The notes below the pieces were generated by a model that did not search any database, had not been told where the DNA came from, and worked only from the letters and a program-made list of their open reading frames with translations. Positions 42,750 through 52,500 of a stretch of DNA of 64,000 nucleotides are shown here, piece by piece. The stretch lies in assembly GCA_964367585.1 (NCBI GenBank), contig CAYIYH010000001.1, positions 558,001-622,000 on the forward strand, read 5' to 3'. A program made the position numbers and the translations under genes. The stretch comes from CAYJGJ01 sp964367585 (GTDB lineage Bacteria > Bacillota > Clostridia > Peptostreptococcales > Anaerovoracaceae). Positions within the stretch are counted from its first letter, which is position 1. Every line of letters begins with the position of its first letter.

Positions 42750-44865
42750 CTTTTTCACCTTCTGTTATTAATAAATCTTCTTTTTTCATAATTGTATTCG
42801 CCGCTGTTAAAGTAAGTCCAATAGTGGAGACATTATGGAGCCATGCAGAGGTAGTTGCTGTAATAGTTCCAAAAATCCCCAATATAATCAACGTGGCGTT
42901 AAATGAAACGATTATTCCGTATTGCCTGTATATCTTTTTCATCAGCATTTTTGATAGAACTATCACTCCAGCTATTTTTGTAAGGTCATCCGAAAGCACC
43001 GATATATCAGCAACTTCTCTCGCAATGTCAGATGCACCGTTGAGTGTAAGCGATACGTCCGCCACGCTTAATGCTAGAGTATCATTTATACCATCTCCAA
43101 CCATCAAAATTGTGCGTCCCTCCGATTTTAAGTTTTCGATTATCGCAGCTTTTCCATCTGGCAATACCGAAGCATAATATTTATCAATCCCAAGTAAGTT
43201 ACTTATATGATGCGCATTGCTTTCACCATCTCCCGTAATGACGAAAATATCCTTTATGCCTTCGCGTCGGATCATTTCAACTGTACGTTTCGCATCTACT
43301 CTAGGTGGATCGTTGATACAAATAATACCAATTAGTTCACTATCAACTGCCAGATACACAGCGCTATCACTTCCGATTTGTTCGTTTATAAACGACTCTT
43401 TTTCAACTGGAAAAGGGACTTTTTCATCATCAAACACAAAATGCTTACTTCCTATAATCGAATGTTTGCCGTTATAAAGGCTTGCAATGCCGTGTGCAAC
43501 TATGTACTCCACCTTATCGTGTTCCTCAGGATGATGAATGTTTCGTTCTTTGGCCTCCTTCACAATAGACGACGCAACACTATGAGGAAAGTGCTCCTCG
43601 AGGCAAGCGGCAATTTTTAATATTTCTTCTTCTGAATATTCTTCCGCAATCGGAATTATTTTTGAAACCTTAGGAACTGCATTTGTGAGTGTACCTGTTT
43701 TGTCAAAAACTACAGTATCTACTTTAGATAATACTTCGAGGTACTTTCCACCCTTAACTAAAACATCATGATTAACACACTCTTTTAGTGCGGAAATAAT
43801 TGTTATAGGTGTTGCAAGCTTAATTGCACAGGAAAAATCTACCATTAATACAGACAATGCACGCGAAATACTACCTGTAAATATTAAAGTTGCAAAGAAA
43901 AGTCCGAAGCTAATAGGGACTATATCATCAGCAAGTCTTTCTGCTCTCCCTTGAACTAAGGCTTTTTCTTTTTCACCTGTGTCTATTAGATCTATTATTT
44001 TCGCAATTCGAGAATCACTTTGTAAGCTCAAAACTTCTAAATCTATTTCGCCATCCTCAATAACTGTCCCCGCAAATACAGTGCTGTCTACTGATTTGTG
44101 AACCGGAATAGGTTCGCCGGTCATAGTCGCTTCGTTTACAAGAGCATCGCCACGTACAATGGTTCCATCCATTGGAATTAGACTACCCTTTCGTATACGA
44201 ATTATGTCACCAATCAAAATATCACTGTGGGCAACTTCAAATTCCACACCGTCACGAACAATCCAAACCTTATCTATATTTATTGAAAGACTTTGAGCTA
44301 AAGCATGTTTTGCCCTTATGTTTGAATATGCAAGCAACAAATCAGACAACCCTAGCAAAAATATAGTTGATGAAGCTGTTTTATAATTTTTTGAAATCAA
44401 TGAAGCAGTTATTGCAATGCTATCTAAAACATCAACATTTATTTTTTTATTGCCAAGAGCCAATATCCCGTTTTTAATATAAGGGACTGAACGCACTAAA
44501 GTATATATTCTATGAAATGGTAATGGCAAAAATAATGTCCTTGCAAGATGAAAGACAATATGTTTTCCTATCTTCTTTTTAATCTCATTTTCTAAAAGAA
44601 TTGATCGTTGTTCCTTCGTGGGCACCCCATCTTTAATCTCAGATAGTAATAAAGAAGAGAGCTTATTCAAAATCAAAATTTTCGATTCGTTTTTTTTGTA
44701 AATTATTAGGACTGAGCCGTTGATCTCATTTGTCGAAACTTTTTCTACACCGTCAAAAGAAAGGAGCAGGTCGGAAAGTCCGTAACACTGCTCCTTTGTT
44801 AATACGTATTTACCAAATCGAACTCTAAGACGGGAGGGCTTATCATAGATTATATGGTATTTCAT
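42736..44865 (-). CDS. P1B-type metal ATPase with SCA motif (FezB-like)
   Basis: A 709-residue heavy-metal P-type ATPase. Instead of a CxxC metal-binding domain it begins with an HMA-like region bearing the arginine-rich KPSRLRVRFGKY (residues 9-20). The actuator has NEATMTGEPIPVHKS, the channel helix has DFSCAIKLATP, the phosphorylation site is DKTGTLT and the hinge is MVGDGINDTLAL. An SCA triplet in the channel, rather than CPC, is the mark of the P1B-6 subgroup as I recall it. That group includes FezB, needed for iron-filled ferrosomes. Iron is thus the likely cargo, though not proven by sequence. ATG 44865 follows CAAGGAG. Confidence 0.88.
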   Translation of the reverse strand: MKYHIIYDKPSRLRVRFGKYVLTKEQCYGLSDLLLSFDGVEKVSTNEINGSVLIIYKKNESKILILNKLSSLLLSEIKDGVPTKEQRSILLENEIKKKIGKHIVFHLARTLFLPLPFHRIYTLVRSVPYIKNGILALGNKKINVDVLDSIAITASLISKNYKTASSTIFLLGLSDLLLAYSNIRAKHALAQSLSINIDKVWIVRDGVEFEVAHSDILIGDIIRIRKGSLIPMDGTIVRGDALVNEATMTGEPIPVHKSVDSTVFAGTVIEDGEIDLEVLSLQSDSRIAKIIDLIDTGEKEKALVQGRAERLADDIVPISFGLFFATLIFTGSISRALSVLMVDFSCAIKLATPITIISALKECVNHDVLVKGGKYLEVLSKVDTVVFDKTGTLTNAVPKVSKIIPIAEEYSEEEILKIAACLEEHFPHSVASSIVKEAKERNIHHPEEHDKVEYIVAHGIASLYNGKHSIIGSKHFVFDDEKVPFPVEKESFINEQIGSDSAVYLAVDSELIGIICINDPPRVDAKRTVEMIRREGIKDIFVITGDGESNAHHISNLLGIDKYYASVLPDGKAAIIENLKSEGRTILMVGDGINDTLALSVADVSLTLNGASDIAREVADISVLSDDLTKIAGVIVLSKMLMKKIYRQYGIIVSFNATLIILGIFGTITATTSAWLHNVSTIGLTLTAANTIMKKEDLLITEGEKDETT

Positions 44866-44882
44866 AAGCGTCTCCTTGGAAT

Positions 44883-45140
44883 TTAGTTTTCATAACAGTC
44901 ATCTTTACAATTGCAATTATGTTTAGCTGTAGTTTTAGCTTCAGATACAATATCATCAGCCTCTTCTTTGATGCTAACGGCAGTTTCTAAAACCTTATCT
45001 TTAATCATAATACCACCGGCTACTCCCTTGACTGCTAGTTCACGCGCTTTTTTTGTTTTAAAGAGGTTAACAACAGTGACACCCACCGCTGCACCCGTTA
45101 CAAATATCAATTTGTGTCGTTTAGTAATAAAATTCATCAT
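44883..45140 (-). CDS. Small hydrophobic protein with Cys-rich tail (FezA-like candidate)
   Basis: An 85-residue protein with a basic start (NFITKRHK), a glycine-containing hydrophobic segment LIFVTGAAVGVTVVNLF (about residues 11-27), a second mild hydrophobic patch AVKGVAGGIMI, an amphipathic helix and the tail CNCKDDCYEN with three Cys. It lies 17 bases before the P1B ATPase gene. In ferrosome operons a small membrane-associated protein (FezA) sits next to the ATPase, and this is the matching position. The Cys/Asp tail could bind metal. Identification is by context, not by clear homology. Confidence 0.6.
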   Translation of the reverse strand: MMNFITKRHKLIFVTGAAVGVTVVNLFKTKKARELAVKGVAGGIMIKDKVLETAVSIKEEADDIVSEAKTTAKHNCNCKDDCYEN

Positions 45141-45153
45141 CTCACTTCCTCCT

Positions 45154-45181
45154 CGTTATAACTACTACTATAATTATAACG
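45154..45181 (-). promoter_or_regulatory. Inverted repeat before the small protein gene
   Basis: CGTTATAA (45154-45161) and TTATAACG (45174-45181) are separated by 12 bases, between the AraC-type gene and the FezA-like gene. It may be an operator for that regulator or an RNA hairpin. A TATAAT sequence lies within it. Confidence 0.35.
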
Positions 45182-45557
45182 TTACAAAACAAAGTTTCTC
45201 TACTCTTAAACCGCAATTTTTTCGAGTATTATAGTTTTTTAGACTTTTTCTGTAATCAGATGGTGTAACTCCATAGTTATTTTTAAATGACTGTGTAAAT
45301 TTACTAACATTGATGTAACCTATGTAATAGGCTATATCACTAATACTTTTGTTTGAAATTCTAAGCATCGTTTGTGCTCTTTTTAGTATTACATTTCTTA
45401 TATATTTTCTAGGTGGCAAACTAAAAGTGGTAATATATAATTGCCTTAAGGATGTTTCCGAAATATAAAGAATCTTTGCGATTTGTTTTTCAGTTTTGTC
45501 TGTGTCAAGTAATAATCTCCTAGAGACGTTTAATTGCATTCTTTTTTCTTTTCGCAT
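45174..45557 (-). CDS. Stand-alone AraC-type DNA-binding protein
   Basis: A 127-residue regulator made almost only of the two helix-turn-helix units of AraC proteins, like SoxS or MarA, without a ligand-binding domain. The second unit shows ISDIAYYIGYINVSKFTQSF followed by KNNYGVTPSDYRKS, the family signature. The first unit is KTEKQIAKILYISETSLRQL. I chose ATG 45557, preceded by ATAGGAGTG, over an ATG two codons earlier. It is inside the iron-type operon between flavodoxin and the ATPase genes, so it probably regulates part of this cluster. Confidence 0.85.
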   Translation of the reverse strand: MRKEKRMQLNVSRRLLLDTDKTEKQIAKILYISETSLRQLYITTFSLPPRKYIRNVILKRAQTMLRISNKSISDIAYYIGYINVSKFTQSFKNNYGVTPSDYRKSLKNYNTRKNCGLRVEKLCFVTL

Positions 45558-45589
45558 GTACACTCCTATAGCACAGTATTTATTATTAC

Positions 45590-46000
45590 TTAAGCTAAAT
45601 TTTCACCACATGTCTTGCAAGCTGCTTCAGCATCTGCATCGGGCATCTCATTGCACATATATGTATCTAGGCTTCTTGCTGTTGTTTCCTCTTCCCAGTT
45701 GCGCATCCATTCACCGTCTCCCCAGCCGTAAGAGCCAAATAATAATACATCCTTACCAGCTAAACTATCTTTTACGCTGTCCCACATTGGCTGAAATTCA
45801 CTTTCTTCCAAAACTTCTGCGCCCATAGACGGGCATCCAAAGGCTATGCTATCGTATGCCGAAACCATATCATTTGTAAAAACATCAGGGGTGAAAAGAT
45901 CAACCTCCGCACCTTTACTTTTTGCACCTTCTACAACAAAGTTTGCCATAGCTTCGGTATTACCCGTGCCACTCCAATAAACTACTGCTACTTTTTTCAT
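45590..46000 (-). CDS. Flavodoxin
   Basis: A 136-residue short-chain flavodoxin. The FMN phosphate loop is VVYWSGTGNTEAMA (residues 6-19), and the flavin-flanking loops are FGCPSMGAEVLEESEF (about 54-69) and LFGSYGWGDGEWMRNWEE (about 87-104). Flavodoxin replaces ferredoxin as an electron carrier when iron is scarce, which fits the operon. ATG 46000 follows TAGGAGGA. A hairpin lies in the 69-base gap before it. Confidence 0.95.
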   Translation of the reverse strand: MKKVAVVYWSGTGNTEAMANFVVEGAKSKGAEVDLFTPDVFTNDMVSAYDSIAFGCPSMGAEVLEESEFQPMWDSVKDSLAGKDVLLFGSYGWGDGEWMRNWEEETTARSLDTYMCNEMPDADAEAACKTCGENLA

Positions 46001-46049
46001 AATAAATCCTCCTATATTATAATTATTATTAATTACCTTATATTTCTAA

Positions 46050-46072
46050 TAAGTTTGTATAAAACAAACTTA
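46050..46072 (-). other. Hairpin between the DUF3793 and flavodoxin genes
   Basis: TAAGTTTGT (46050-46058) and ACAAACTTA (46064-46072) pair perfectly over nine bases with a five-base loop, spanning the DUF3793 stop codon. With no T-tract it may stabilise the upstream message or mark a processing point so that flavodoxin is made in excess. Confidence 0.45.
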
Positions 46073-46651
46073 CATAAGGAAAACTAAAGCGACTGATTCT
46101 TTTTTTACAGTCAAACTCATAATATCTAGACCTTCTTGCCACAATCTCTTATAAACTTCTTTGCACTTATCATATTTTGCAAACTTAATCAGCGATTCCT
46201 CTTTATCACAGTATACTTTCCAGTATCTACAAAGAGAACAATTTTCACCTTTATTACATATAAAACCTTCGATATCCTTAGGTGGGTAACCTAAAAATAA
46301 ACCTATTTCATGTGGAAACTCGTTACTCACGTTAATTCTTTTATAAAGTTTTTTTATTGCTCTTTCCACATTTAGATTTTCATATCCATATCGTAATAAT
46401 ATATCTTTTGCTAATGTATCGTTCATGTCATTCATAAGCATATCTTTTCTATACATATAAATAAGTGCCGACTTTGTCCCCGTTTTTAATATTTCAAGTT
46501 TTACGCCGCTTTGTGAAAATCTTTCATTCCAAAAGGTCACATCTTTATTCAATGCATGTTTGCTATAAAACTTCACAGCAAACAGACTCGCTGTTTTTAA
46601 AGAAGATAGCGTTAATGAACAATGTTCAATAAGTATTCTTTCAGTTATCAT
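46070..46651 (-). CDS. DUF3793 family protein
   Basis: A 193-residue soluble protein with the DUF3793 hallmark HEIGLFLGYPPKDIEGFI (about residues 113-130), followed by CNKGENCSLCRYWKVYCD with four Cys that could hold a metal or cluster. The N-terminal half contains CSLTLSSLKTASLF. The function is unknown, but the family is regularly found with flavodoxin and iron transport genes in Clostridia. It begins one base after the DUF2325 stop codon. Confidence 0.83.
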   Translation of the reverse strand: MITERILIEHCSLTLSSLKTASLFAVKFYSKHALNKDVTFWNERFSQSGVKLEILKTGTKSALIYMYRKDMLMNDMNDTLAKDILLRYGYENLNVERAIKKLYKRINVSNEFPHEIGLFLGYPPKDIEGFICNKGENCSLCRYWKVYCDKEESLIKFAKYDKCKEVYKRLWQEGLDIMSLTVKKESVALVFLM

Positions 46652-46652
46652 A

Positions 46653-46928
46653 CTACATCGTCTCCAATATGGTTTTTAGTGCCGAAATAGAGCTTGAATG
46701 ACATCGCTCTACTCTTGCTTTACATCGCTTTGCCTCACAATTCGCACAGGCAACCAATTTATGAGAGACAGTATTTGTAAAAAGTATTATCATATCAGGC
46801 GAACCGAATTTACTTCTCACATCACCTTTCATTTTTGTAAAAACCTTAGCCTTGCATCCGTATTGTTTGCATGTTTCGATATATCGTCTTTCCATGCACT
46901 CATTACCACCAACTATTACAACACTCAT
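46653..46928 (-). CDS. DUF2325 family protein
   Basis: A 91-residue protein beginning MSVVIVGGNECMERRYIETC, the typical DUF2325 opening, followed by MIILFTNTVSHKLVACANCE and a closing RVERCHSSSISALKTIL. The Cys/His residues may bind a metal. The fold looks like a small Rossmann-type domain and the role is not established. It is the first gene of the seven-gene operon and lies directly behind the operator cluster. Confidence 0.83.
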   Translation of the reverse strand: MSVVIVGGNECMERRYIETCKQYGCKAKVFTKMKGDVRSKFGSPDMIILFTNTVSHKLVACANCEAKRCKARVERCHSSSISALKTILETM

Positions 46929-46955
46929 AATTATCCTCGCTTTTTTATTGCATCA

Positions 46956-47096
46956 ATGTTAGCTACTGCTAACATGTAGCTTAAAAATTAACTGCCGTAC
47001 AGAAAAATGTAATACTGGCAGTTTTATATTATATCCCTTGACTTTTTTGCAAATGTTAGTTTGAACTAACATTTCTATGTTAGCATGTGCTAACAC
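46956..47096 (-). promoter_or_regulatory. Promoter of the iron-type operon with three palindromic operators
   Basis: Three related palindromes occur: ATGTTAGCTACTGCTAACAT (46956-46975), ATGTTAGTTTGAACTAACAT (47053-47072) and ATGTTAGCATGTGCTAACAC (47077-47096). The leftward -10 box TATAAT is at 47028-47033, between the first site and the other two. A repressor bound here would block both polymerase binding and escape. The consensus TGTTAG-N6-CTAACA resembles DtxR/IdeR-type iron boxes (TTAGxTTAGxCTAAxCTAA) and also MarR/SlyA sites; sequence alone cannot decide. Confidence 0.75.
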
Positions 47097-47158
47097 GCAT
47101 GTCAAGTGAAAATGCAAAATAGTTTTTTAAATAATTTAAAAATAAGGAGAAGAAAACT

Positions 47159-47206
47159 ATGACTAACAAAAAATGGCAGGTGGAAAAATACATACCATTA
47201 TACTGA
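47159..47206 (+). CDS. Possible 15-residue peptide or gene relic
   Basis: ATG 47159 lies behind AATAAGGAGAAGAAAACT and encodes MTNKKWQVEKYIPLY before TGA. It points away from the operator cluster, as a divergent regulated gene would. It may be the surviving start of a lost gene rather than a functional peptide. The rest of 47097-47363 has no other gene. Confidence 0.3.
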   Translation: MTNKKWQVEKYIPLY

Positions 47207-47295
47207 GATATAAGTTATAAGAATGTATGTTGAAAGATTAAAGATAGATCCTTATAAAATAGTGAATTCTTTGAATAGATGTGTTATTATATAAA

Positions 47296-47316
47296 ATAGT
47301 TGCGTAACTATATAAT
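47296..47316 (+). promoter_or_regulatory. Palindrome next to the -10 box of the FtsA-like gene
   Basis: ATAGTT-GCGT-AACTAT (47296-47311) abuts TATAAT (47311-47316), about 50 bases before the start codon. The form resembles a MarR-type box. No good -35 box is visible. Confidence 0.35.
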
Positions 47317-47363
47317 ATGCAAAATAATATGTTGCACTACAAAATTTAAAGGAATCAAAAACC

Positions 47364-49319
47364 ATGAAGAAAACGAAAGAACCATATATTTTCTCTTTAG
47401 ACATTGGTACAAGAAATGTAGTAGGAGTTGTAGGACAAAAAATCGATAACACATTCCACGTTATTGACTATGAAGTACTATCTCACCCAAAGCGCTCAAT
47501 GATGGATGGACAAATTGAGGATATTGATTCCGTTTCATATATTGTAGGAAAAGTAACGAAAATCCTCGAAAAAAGACTAGATACCAAATTAAAAAATGTC
47601 GCAATTGCGGCAGCTGGACGTGCTTTAAAAACAATGCAAGTAAAAGTCGAACTTGACAATTCCAACGCGGAGGACGCCATCACTGAAGATCTTGCACGTT
47701 CCTTTGAGATGGAAGCAATTTCCAGTGCACAACAAATGATTGATTCCGATAAAAAATCTGACGAACCTACAACTTTTTTCTGCGTGGGGCACAGCATTAT
47801 TGAATACGCTTTAGATGGATATCCAATGAAATCTATTATTGGTCATCGTGGAAGCAAAATTGAAATTGAACTCATAGCCGCATTCTTACCAAGTGTAGTC
47901 GTAGAAAGTCTGTATTCAGTAATAGAAAGAAATAAGCTGAAAGTTTCTTCTTTGACACTCGAACCAATTGCTGCGATGAATGTAATTGTCCCACCTGAAG
48001 TTAGACTAATTAACATCGCACTTGTGGATATAGGTGCTGGAACGTCCGACATTGCAATTTCCAAAAATGGCAGTATTATTGCATATGCAATGGCAACGAC
48101 TGCAGGAGATGAAATAACTGAAGAAATAATAAAACAATATCTCGTCGATTTTGAAACAGCGGAGCAAATGAAAATACATGCAGCTGATAAAACAATTACA
48201 TATAAAGATATTTTAGGATGTGAGTACACTATAAAGCAGGAAGACTTCCATAACACTATTTTTTCATCTGTCAATGCATTGGCGGACACTATTTCACAAA
48301 CTATCCTCAATATTAATGGTGGCGCACCCTCTGCTGTTTTCTTAGCTGGAGGTGGCAGTTTAATCCACGGATTAACCGAATCTATATGCAAAAAATTAGA
48401 TATGCCTGCTAGCAGAATTGCACTTAGTGGAAGTAACTATATCAAATCTGTAGTCGTTGCCGAAGGTGAACTCCTGGCTCCCGATTTTGTTACTCCGATT
48501 GGAATTGGAGCATCTTCTATAATAGATAAAGGATACGATTTTTCGAACCTATTCCTAAATGATAAAAAGTTCAAAGTATTTAATACAAAAGGGATGACCG
48601 TGTTCGATGTCTTGATTATGGGTGGATACAAGGCAAGAGATTTTCTTGGAAGAGCTGGTGCAAATTTAACTTTTTCACTGAATGATGAAACGATCAACTA
48701 CAATGGGGAAAGTGCTATTCCAGCCGTGCTAACACTAAACGACGAGCCGACTACTTTACACTCCCAAGTTTCTCAATATGATAGAGTTAATATAGTACCT
48801 GCAGTAAATGGAGCTTCAGCAGATGTAAAGGTATTGGATGTTCTTAAAAAACAAAATATTTTTGTCGATGAAATAAAGGACAAGAAAAAAAGAAAAATAT
48901 TAGTCAATGGCAAAGCAAAAACTTATGATTATAAAATCAAAAATGGAGACGTAATATATTACAATAATGAAATGGGAACTCCACCAAAAAGCAAGGCTTT
49001 GGCCGATAACAAATCGCATACAGTCCCAGCAGCAGTAACAACAGACTCTGTAGAAAATACCGCTCCACCTTCGACATCTGATAATACTGCGTCTTTCAAA
49101 GTGAATGTTAACGGTGTCGAAATAACTCTAAGCAAAAAAGAAGATGCCGCTGATCACCTTCTTTTAGAAATTCTTGAATATGCAGGAGTAAATCCAGATA
49201 ATCCTTCAGCCATATCGAATATGGCAATTAACGATATACCTGCAAAATTTACAAGCGTCCTAAAGGAAAACGACAAGGTAAAAATTACATTTGACAATGA
49301 AAAAAGTTACCAATATTAA
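47364..49319 (+). CDS. FtsA/PilM-like actin-fold ATPase with C-terminal extension
   Basis: A 651-residue protein of the FtsA/PilM type. The actin-fold ATP motifs are FSLDIGTRNVVGVVG (phosphate 1, residues 10-24), NIALVDIGAGTSDIAIS (phosphate 2, about 216-232) and VFLAGGGSLIHGL (adenosine, about 326-338). The SHS2-type insertion of FtsA lies between the first two. After residue 400 it has an extra region with VNGKAKTYDYKIKNGDVIYYNN, a linker rich in Ala, Thr and Ser, and a final small domain (about 575-648). True FtsA has about 420 residues. No ftsZ neighbours it, so it may be a divergent cytoskeletal or envelope ATPase rather than the main divisome FtsA. Confidence 0.82.
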   Translation: MKKTKEPYIFSLDIGTRNVVGVVGQKIDNTFHVIDYEVLSHPKRSMMDGQIEDIDSVSYIVGKVTKILEKRLDTKLKNVAIAAAGRALKTMQVKVELDNSNAEDAITEDLARSFEMEAISSAQQMIDSDKKSDEPTTFFCVGHSIIEYALDGYPMKSIIGHRGSKIEIELIAAFLPSVVVESLYSVIERNKLKVSSLTLEPIAAMNVIVPPEVRLINIALVDIGAGTSDIAISKNGSIIAYAMATTAGDEITEEIIKQYLVDFETAEQMKIHAADKTITYKDILGCEYTIKQEDFHNTIFSSVNALADTISQTILNINGGAPSAVFLAGGGSLIHGLTESICKKLDMPASRIALSGSNYIKSVVVAEGELLAPDFVTPIGIGASSIIDKGYDFSNLFLNDKKFKVFNTKGMTVFDVLIMGGYKARDFLGRAGANLTFSLNDETINYNGESAIPAVLTLNDEPTTLHSQVSQYDRVNIVPAVNGASADVKVLDVLKKQNIFVDEIKDKKKRKILVNGKAKTYDYKIKNGDVIYYNNEMGTPPKSKALADNKSHTVPAAVTTDSVENTAPPSTSDNTASFKVNVNGVEITLSKKEDAADHLLLEILEYAGVNPDNPSAISNMAINDIPAKFTSVLKENDKVKITFDNEKSYQY

Positions 49320-49440
49320 CGATAAACCTACAGAGAATAATTCCTGCATTAGATACTCCCTTTCGTTTGCAATCGCAACAGACAACTGGTACATAGAAAA
49401 TGATAACAACCCTGAATGCAATAGTAATAGCGATATAAAC

Positions 49441-49484
49441 AAAAGCCCCAAAATCGATTGTAATTTCAACAATTAGGGGCTTTT
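49441..49484. terminator. Bidirectional terminator between the FtsA-like and surface-protein genes
   Basis: AAAAGCCCC (49441-49449) and GGGGCTTTT (49476-49484) pair perfectly, with an inner ATTGT/ACAAT helix and T-runs on both outer sides. Confidence 0.85.
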
Positions 49485-49543
49485 TGCTTCAGACAAGTCT
49501 CAAAGATGAGACAATAACCCGAAAAAATATTTCATTATAGATT

Positions 49544-52500
49544 TTAAAAAAATATCCTTCTCTTGTAATAGATTCCCGCCATTCCCGTAAGTGCAGCTAT
49601 GATTACTATAAATGAAAATAAAATATCAGAATCATCGCCTGTATTAGGGCCACCGACAGTTGCGGATATTGCACTTATTTCAAATGTGGAAAACTGTGTG
49701 ACTGTAAATTCGACATATCTACTGCCATCCGATGCAGTCATTACATCCGCTTGCAGAGTCTCTTCTCCACCGCCTGTAAATTTATGTACTATTTGAATTC
49801 TTTCTCCGACAAAACTGTCGTTTAGCTGAATTCTAATAGCAATAGGTGTTTGCAATTCGCTATTTTGAATTCTTATAGATGTACCATCCGGAGCATAAAT
49901 CATCGGAATCATATCAATTACTAGAGTTTCCCCTTTTGATTCAAGTTGTGTCACGTCTAAACTAATTCGTCCTTCTACCGGGAGCCCACCGTCTCCAAAT
50001 GCAGACAATACTAGCCCCGAAGCGGTTACGCTATTTGCAGATAATCGATGGTCGGATTCGACATTATTGCTAGGGACTGCCATATTAACACTAAAATTAA
50101 CATTATTAGCTTCGATAAATTTGTTTTCAGTATCTTTTAATATATTCATTACTTCATTGTCGTTTCTAACAGTTTCTCTTCCCGCATCGATAATTGCATC
50201 GTGTACATTCTTAGCTGCATCATTGATTGCAGATTTATTAGTAGGATCTGTTGCATCTAAATTCTCTATTTTAGACTGTTCACTCTCTACGATTTCCTTT
50301 ATTGGTGTCCACTTTGCGATTAAAGTAATATTTTTATTTATATTAGTCATAAAATCGAAAGTGTTTCCTGTAAATGTGCTATTATCATACCATCCATCGA
50401 ATACGTATCCACTTCTCGTTGGATCTGTAGCTGGCTCAGACGCAGATGTTCCCATTTCAATTACTTGAGTGCTAACATTTGCCCCTCCATTTGAGTCAAA
50501 TGTAATAGACACCTCTTCTTTGTAAGCAGTTTTCGCTACTCCCGAAAAATCATATAAATTATATGAGCTTCCACTTGTGAATTTTGAGTTTGCAATTATT
50601 CCGCGGAAACCCTGCTCTGTAGGAAATGAATTATCTGTCGGCTTGATTTTTCCTGTAGACTTATCATAATAAGATGTTAATCCATCTACTAAACTAGCCC
50701 CACTCATTGAATGGACTACTGATTTAGGGTCTACTCCGATTGAGGACAAAGCAACTATTCCAAGACCTGTCGAAGAAGCTCCCAATTCTACGCCACCAAA
50801 TGCCCCATCAGTGTACAATGCACCGTTTTCCTTTTGGATGCCCTTCATCACGTCTACTGCATCATCTATAACTGCTTTTACATTGGCATCCCCGTAGTAT
50901 GGAGATAATGCCCATATTGCAGCAGTTATGCTATCTGTTCCAAACGTTGTTCCCATCCACCCATCTTTTTGATCTAGTAACCATCCTTTGACATTGTTAA
51001 CTTGTTCAGATGTCGCATAACTACTATCTTGTTGTAATGCGATTAACACATATGGAAGTGTAAAGTATGAAGTGTTCGCATTTGTTCCCGCTATCAACTT
51101 CGCGGGAAGATTTACAGATGTTCCATCTGCAAATGATATATCAGATGCATCATATCCAAGGGAACTCAAAACTATTATATATCGCGCAATATTACCTAAG
51201 TCTGTTTCTTTAACGGTTTTAACCTTAGCTATAATGTCCTCCGCGAAATCTTCTTTTTCATCGACAGTAAATGTGTGCCCAATGGCTATTAAGTCGGCAA
51301 TGAACCATTCCGTATTTTGATCGTTGGTTTTTATGTAACTTACGGCATTATCTTTTACAGAATCAATGATATTAGCAGGATCTATTTTAGCACCGTATTT
51401 CCCAGCAACGGTAAATGTAATATCCTTAGTATGAGGTGTAACACCTGTCATTCCGCTGTACATAGGACTGTCCAAAGTCGCAGTAAGGGTAACTTCTGTG
51501 TCATAGGCTGGCTGTGTGATTAAAAATCCGTCAGTATAATCAGGATTATATCCTTTTTTTACAATATTTTCATTGCTACTTGTCCAAGTTATGTTAGCGC
51601 CTTTTTCATGGTAAACAGAAGTCGTTTTGAATTCAATAGTCCCATCCCCTGCAATAACTGCTCCATCAAGTACTTCCAAAGATTTTGTAACTGCATTACT
51701 GTTTGTATTTTCTCCCTTAAGATCATCAAAGGCGAGAGAATTTTTTACCTCCGCAAGGACATCATTTTCACGTGTTGCCTCCGCGCTTGTCCAAGCCTTT
51801 ATCGTTGTATCCCATTCTTTAGTAGCCGTTGCTCCACCATAACTTAAAGTTAACACTATCTTTCCTGTTTGATCCGCTGCAGTCCTAATTACATCCGCAC
51901 CCGTGGTAATATCGCCGTCTTCAAATCCAGGATTAGTAGTTGTCCATTCTACCTGTATAGCTCGGTACGACTCTTTAAAGCCTGTTAAATGATCTACATA
52001 ATTCCAGTTATAAGGAATATCGCCTATATGATATTTTATATCATTTAAATCTGCCTTTTCTTCACTTCCGATAACCGTCACATCGTCTAATGAATATAAC
52101 TGGATTGCCTCATCAAGAATTGCCTGTGATTCGTTTACCTCTGCTTGTGTAAGAGCAGGGATAGTTATTGTGAATCCTTTATATCCAGCAAATGTTGGCA
52201 TAGGACCTGGAGGAGACATGTCATAATCCCAGTATAGTCCGCCTTCTATAGACGCAGAAAGTGAAACTGTAATGGCAGGTTCCCCCACTCCTGGCCTATT
52301 CACTGTTGCGATGTAGTTCCCACCTGAGGGGTACGAACTAATTGTTATAGCATCGGTAGGATTATAATTAGGGGCTCCTGTATTAACACTCCAAGTTAAT
52401 TCAGTATAATATCCCTCAGGATCCATTTCAGGTAGTAAAAGAGTTTGAGTGACATTATTCGAAGCTGTATTTTCACCTTTAATTTCATCGAAGGTTAACC

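Noticed and set aside
42644..43177. 177-codon rightward frame
   Set aside because: It lies antisense to the P-type ATPase, with no ribosome site and a composition expected from the reverse of a membrane protein gene.
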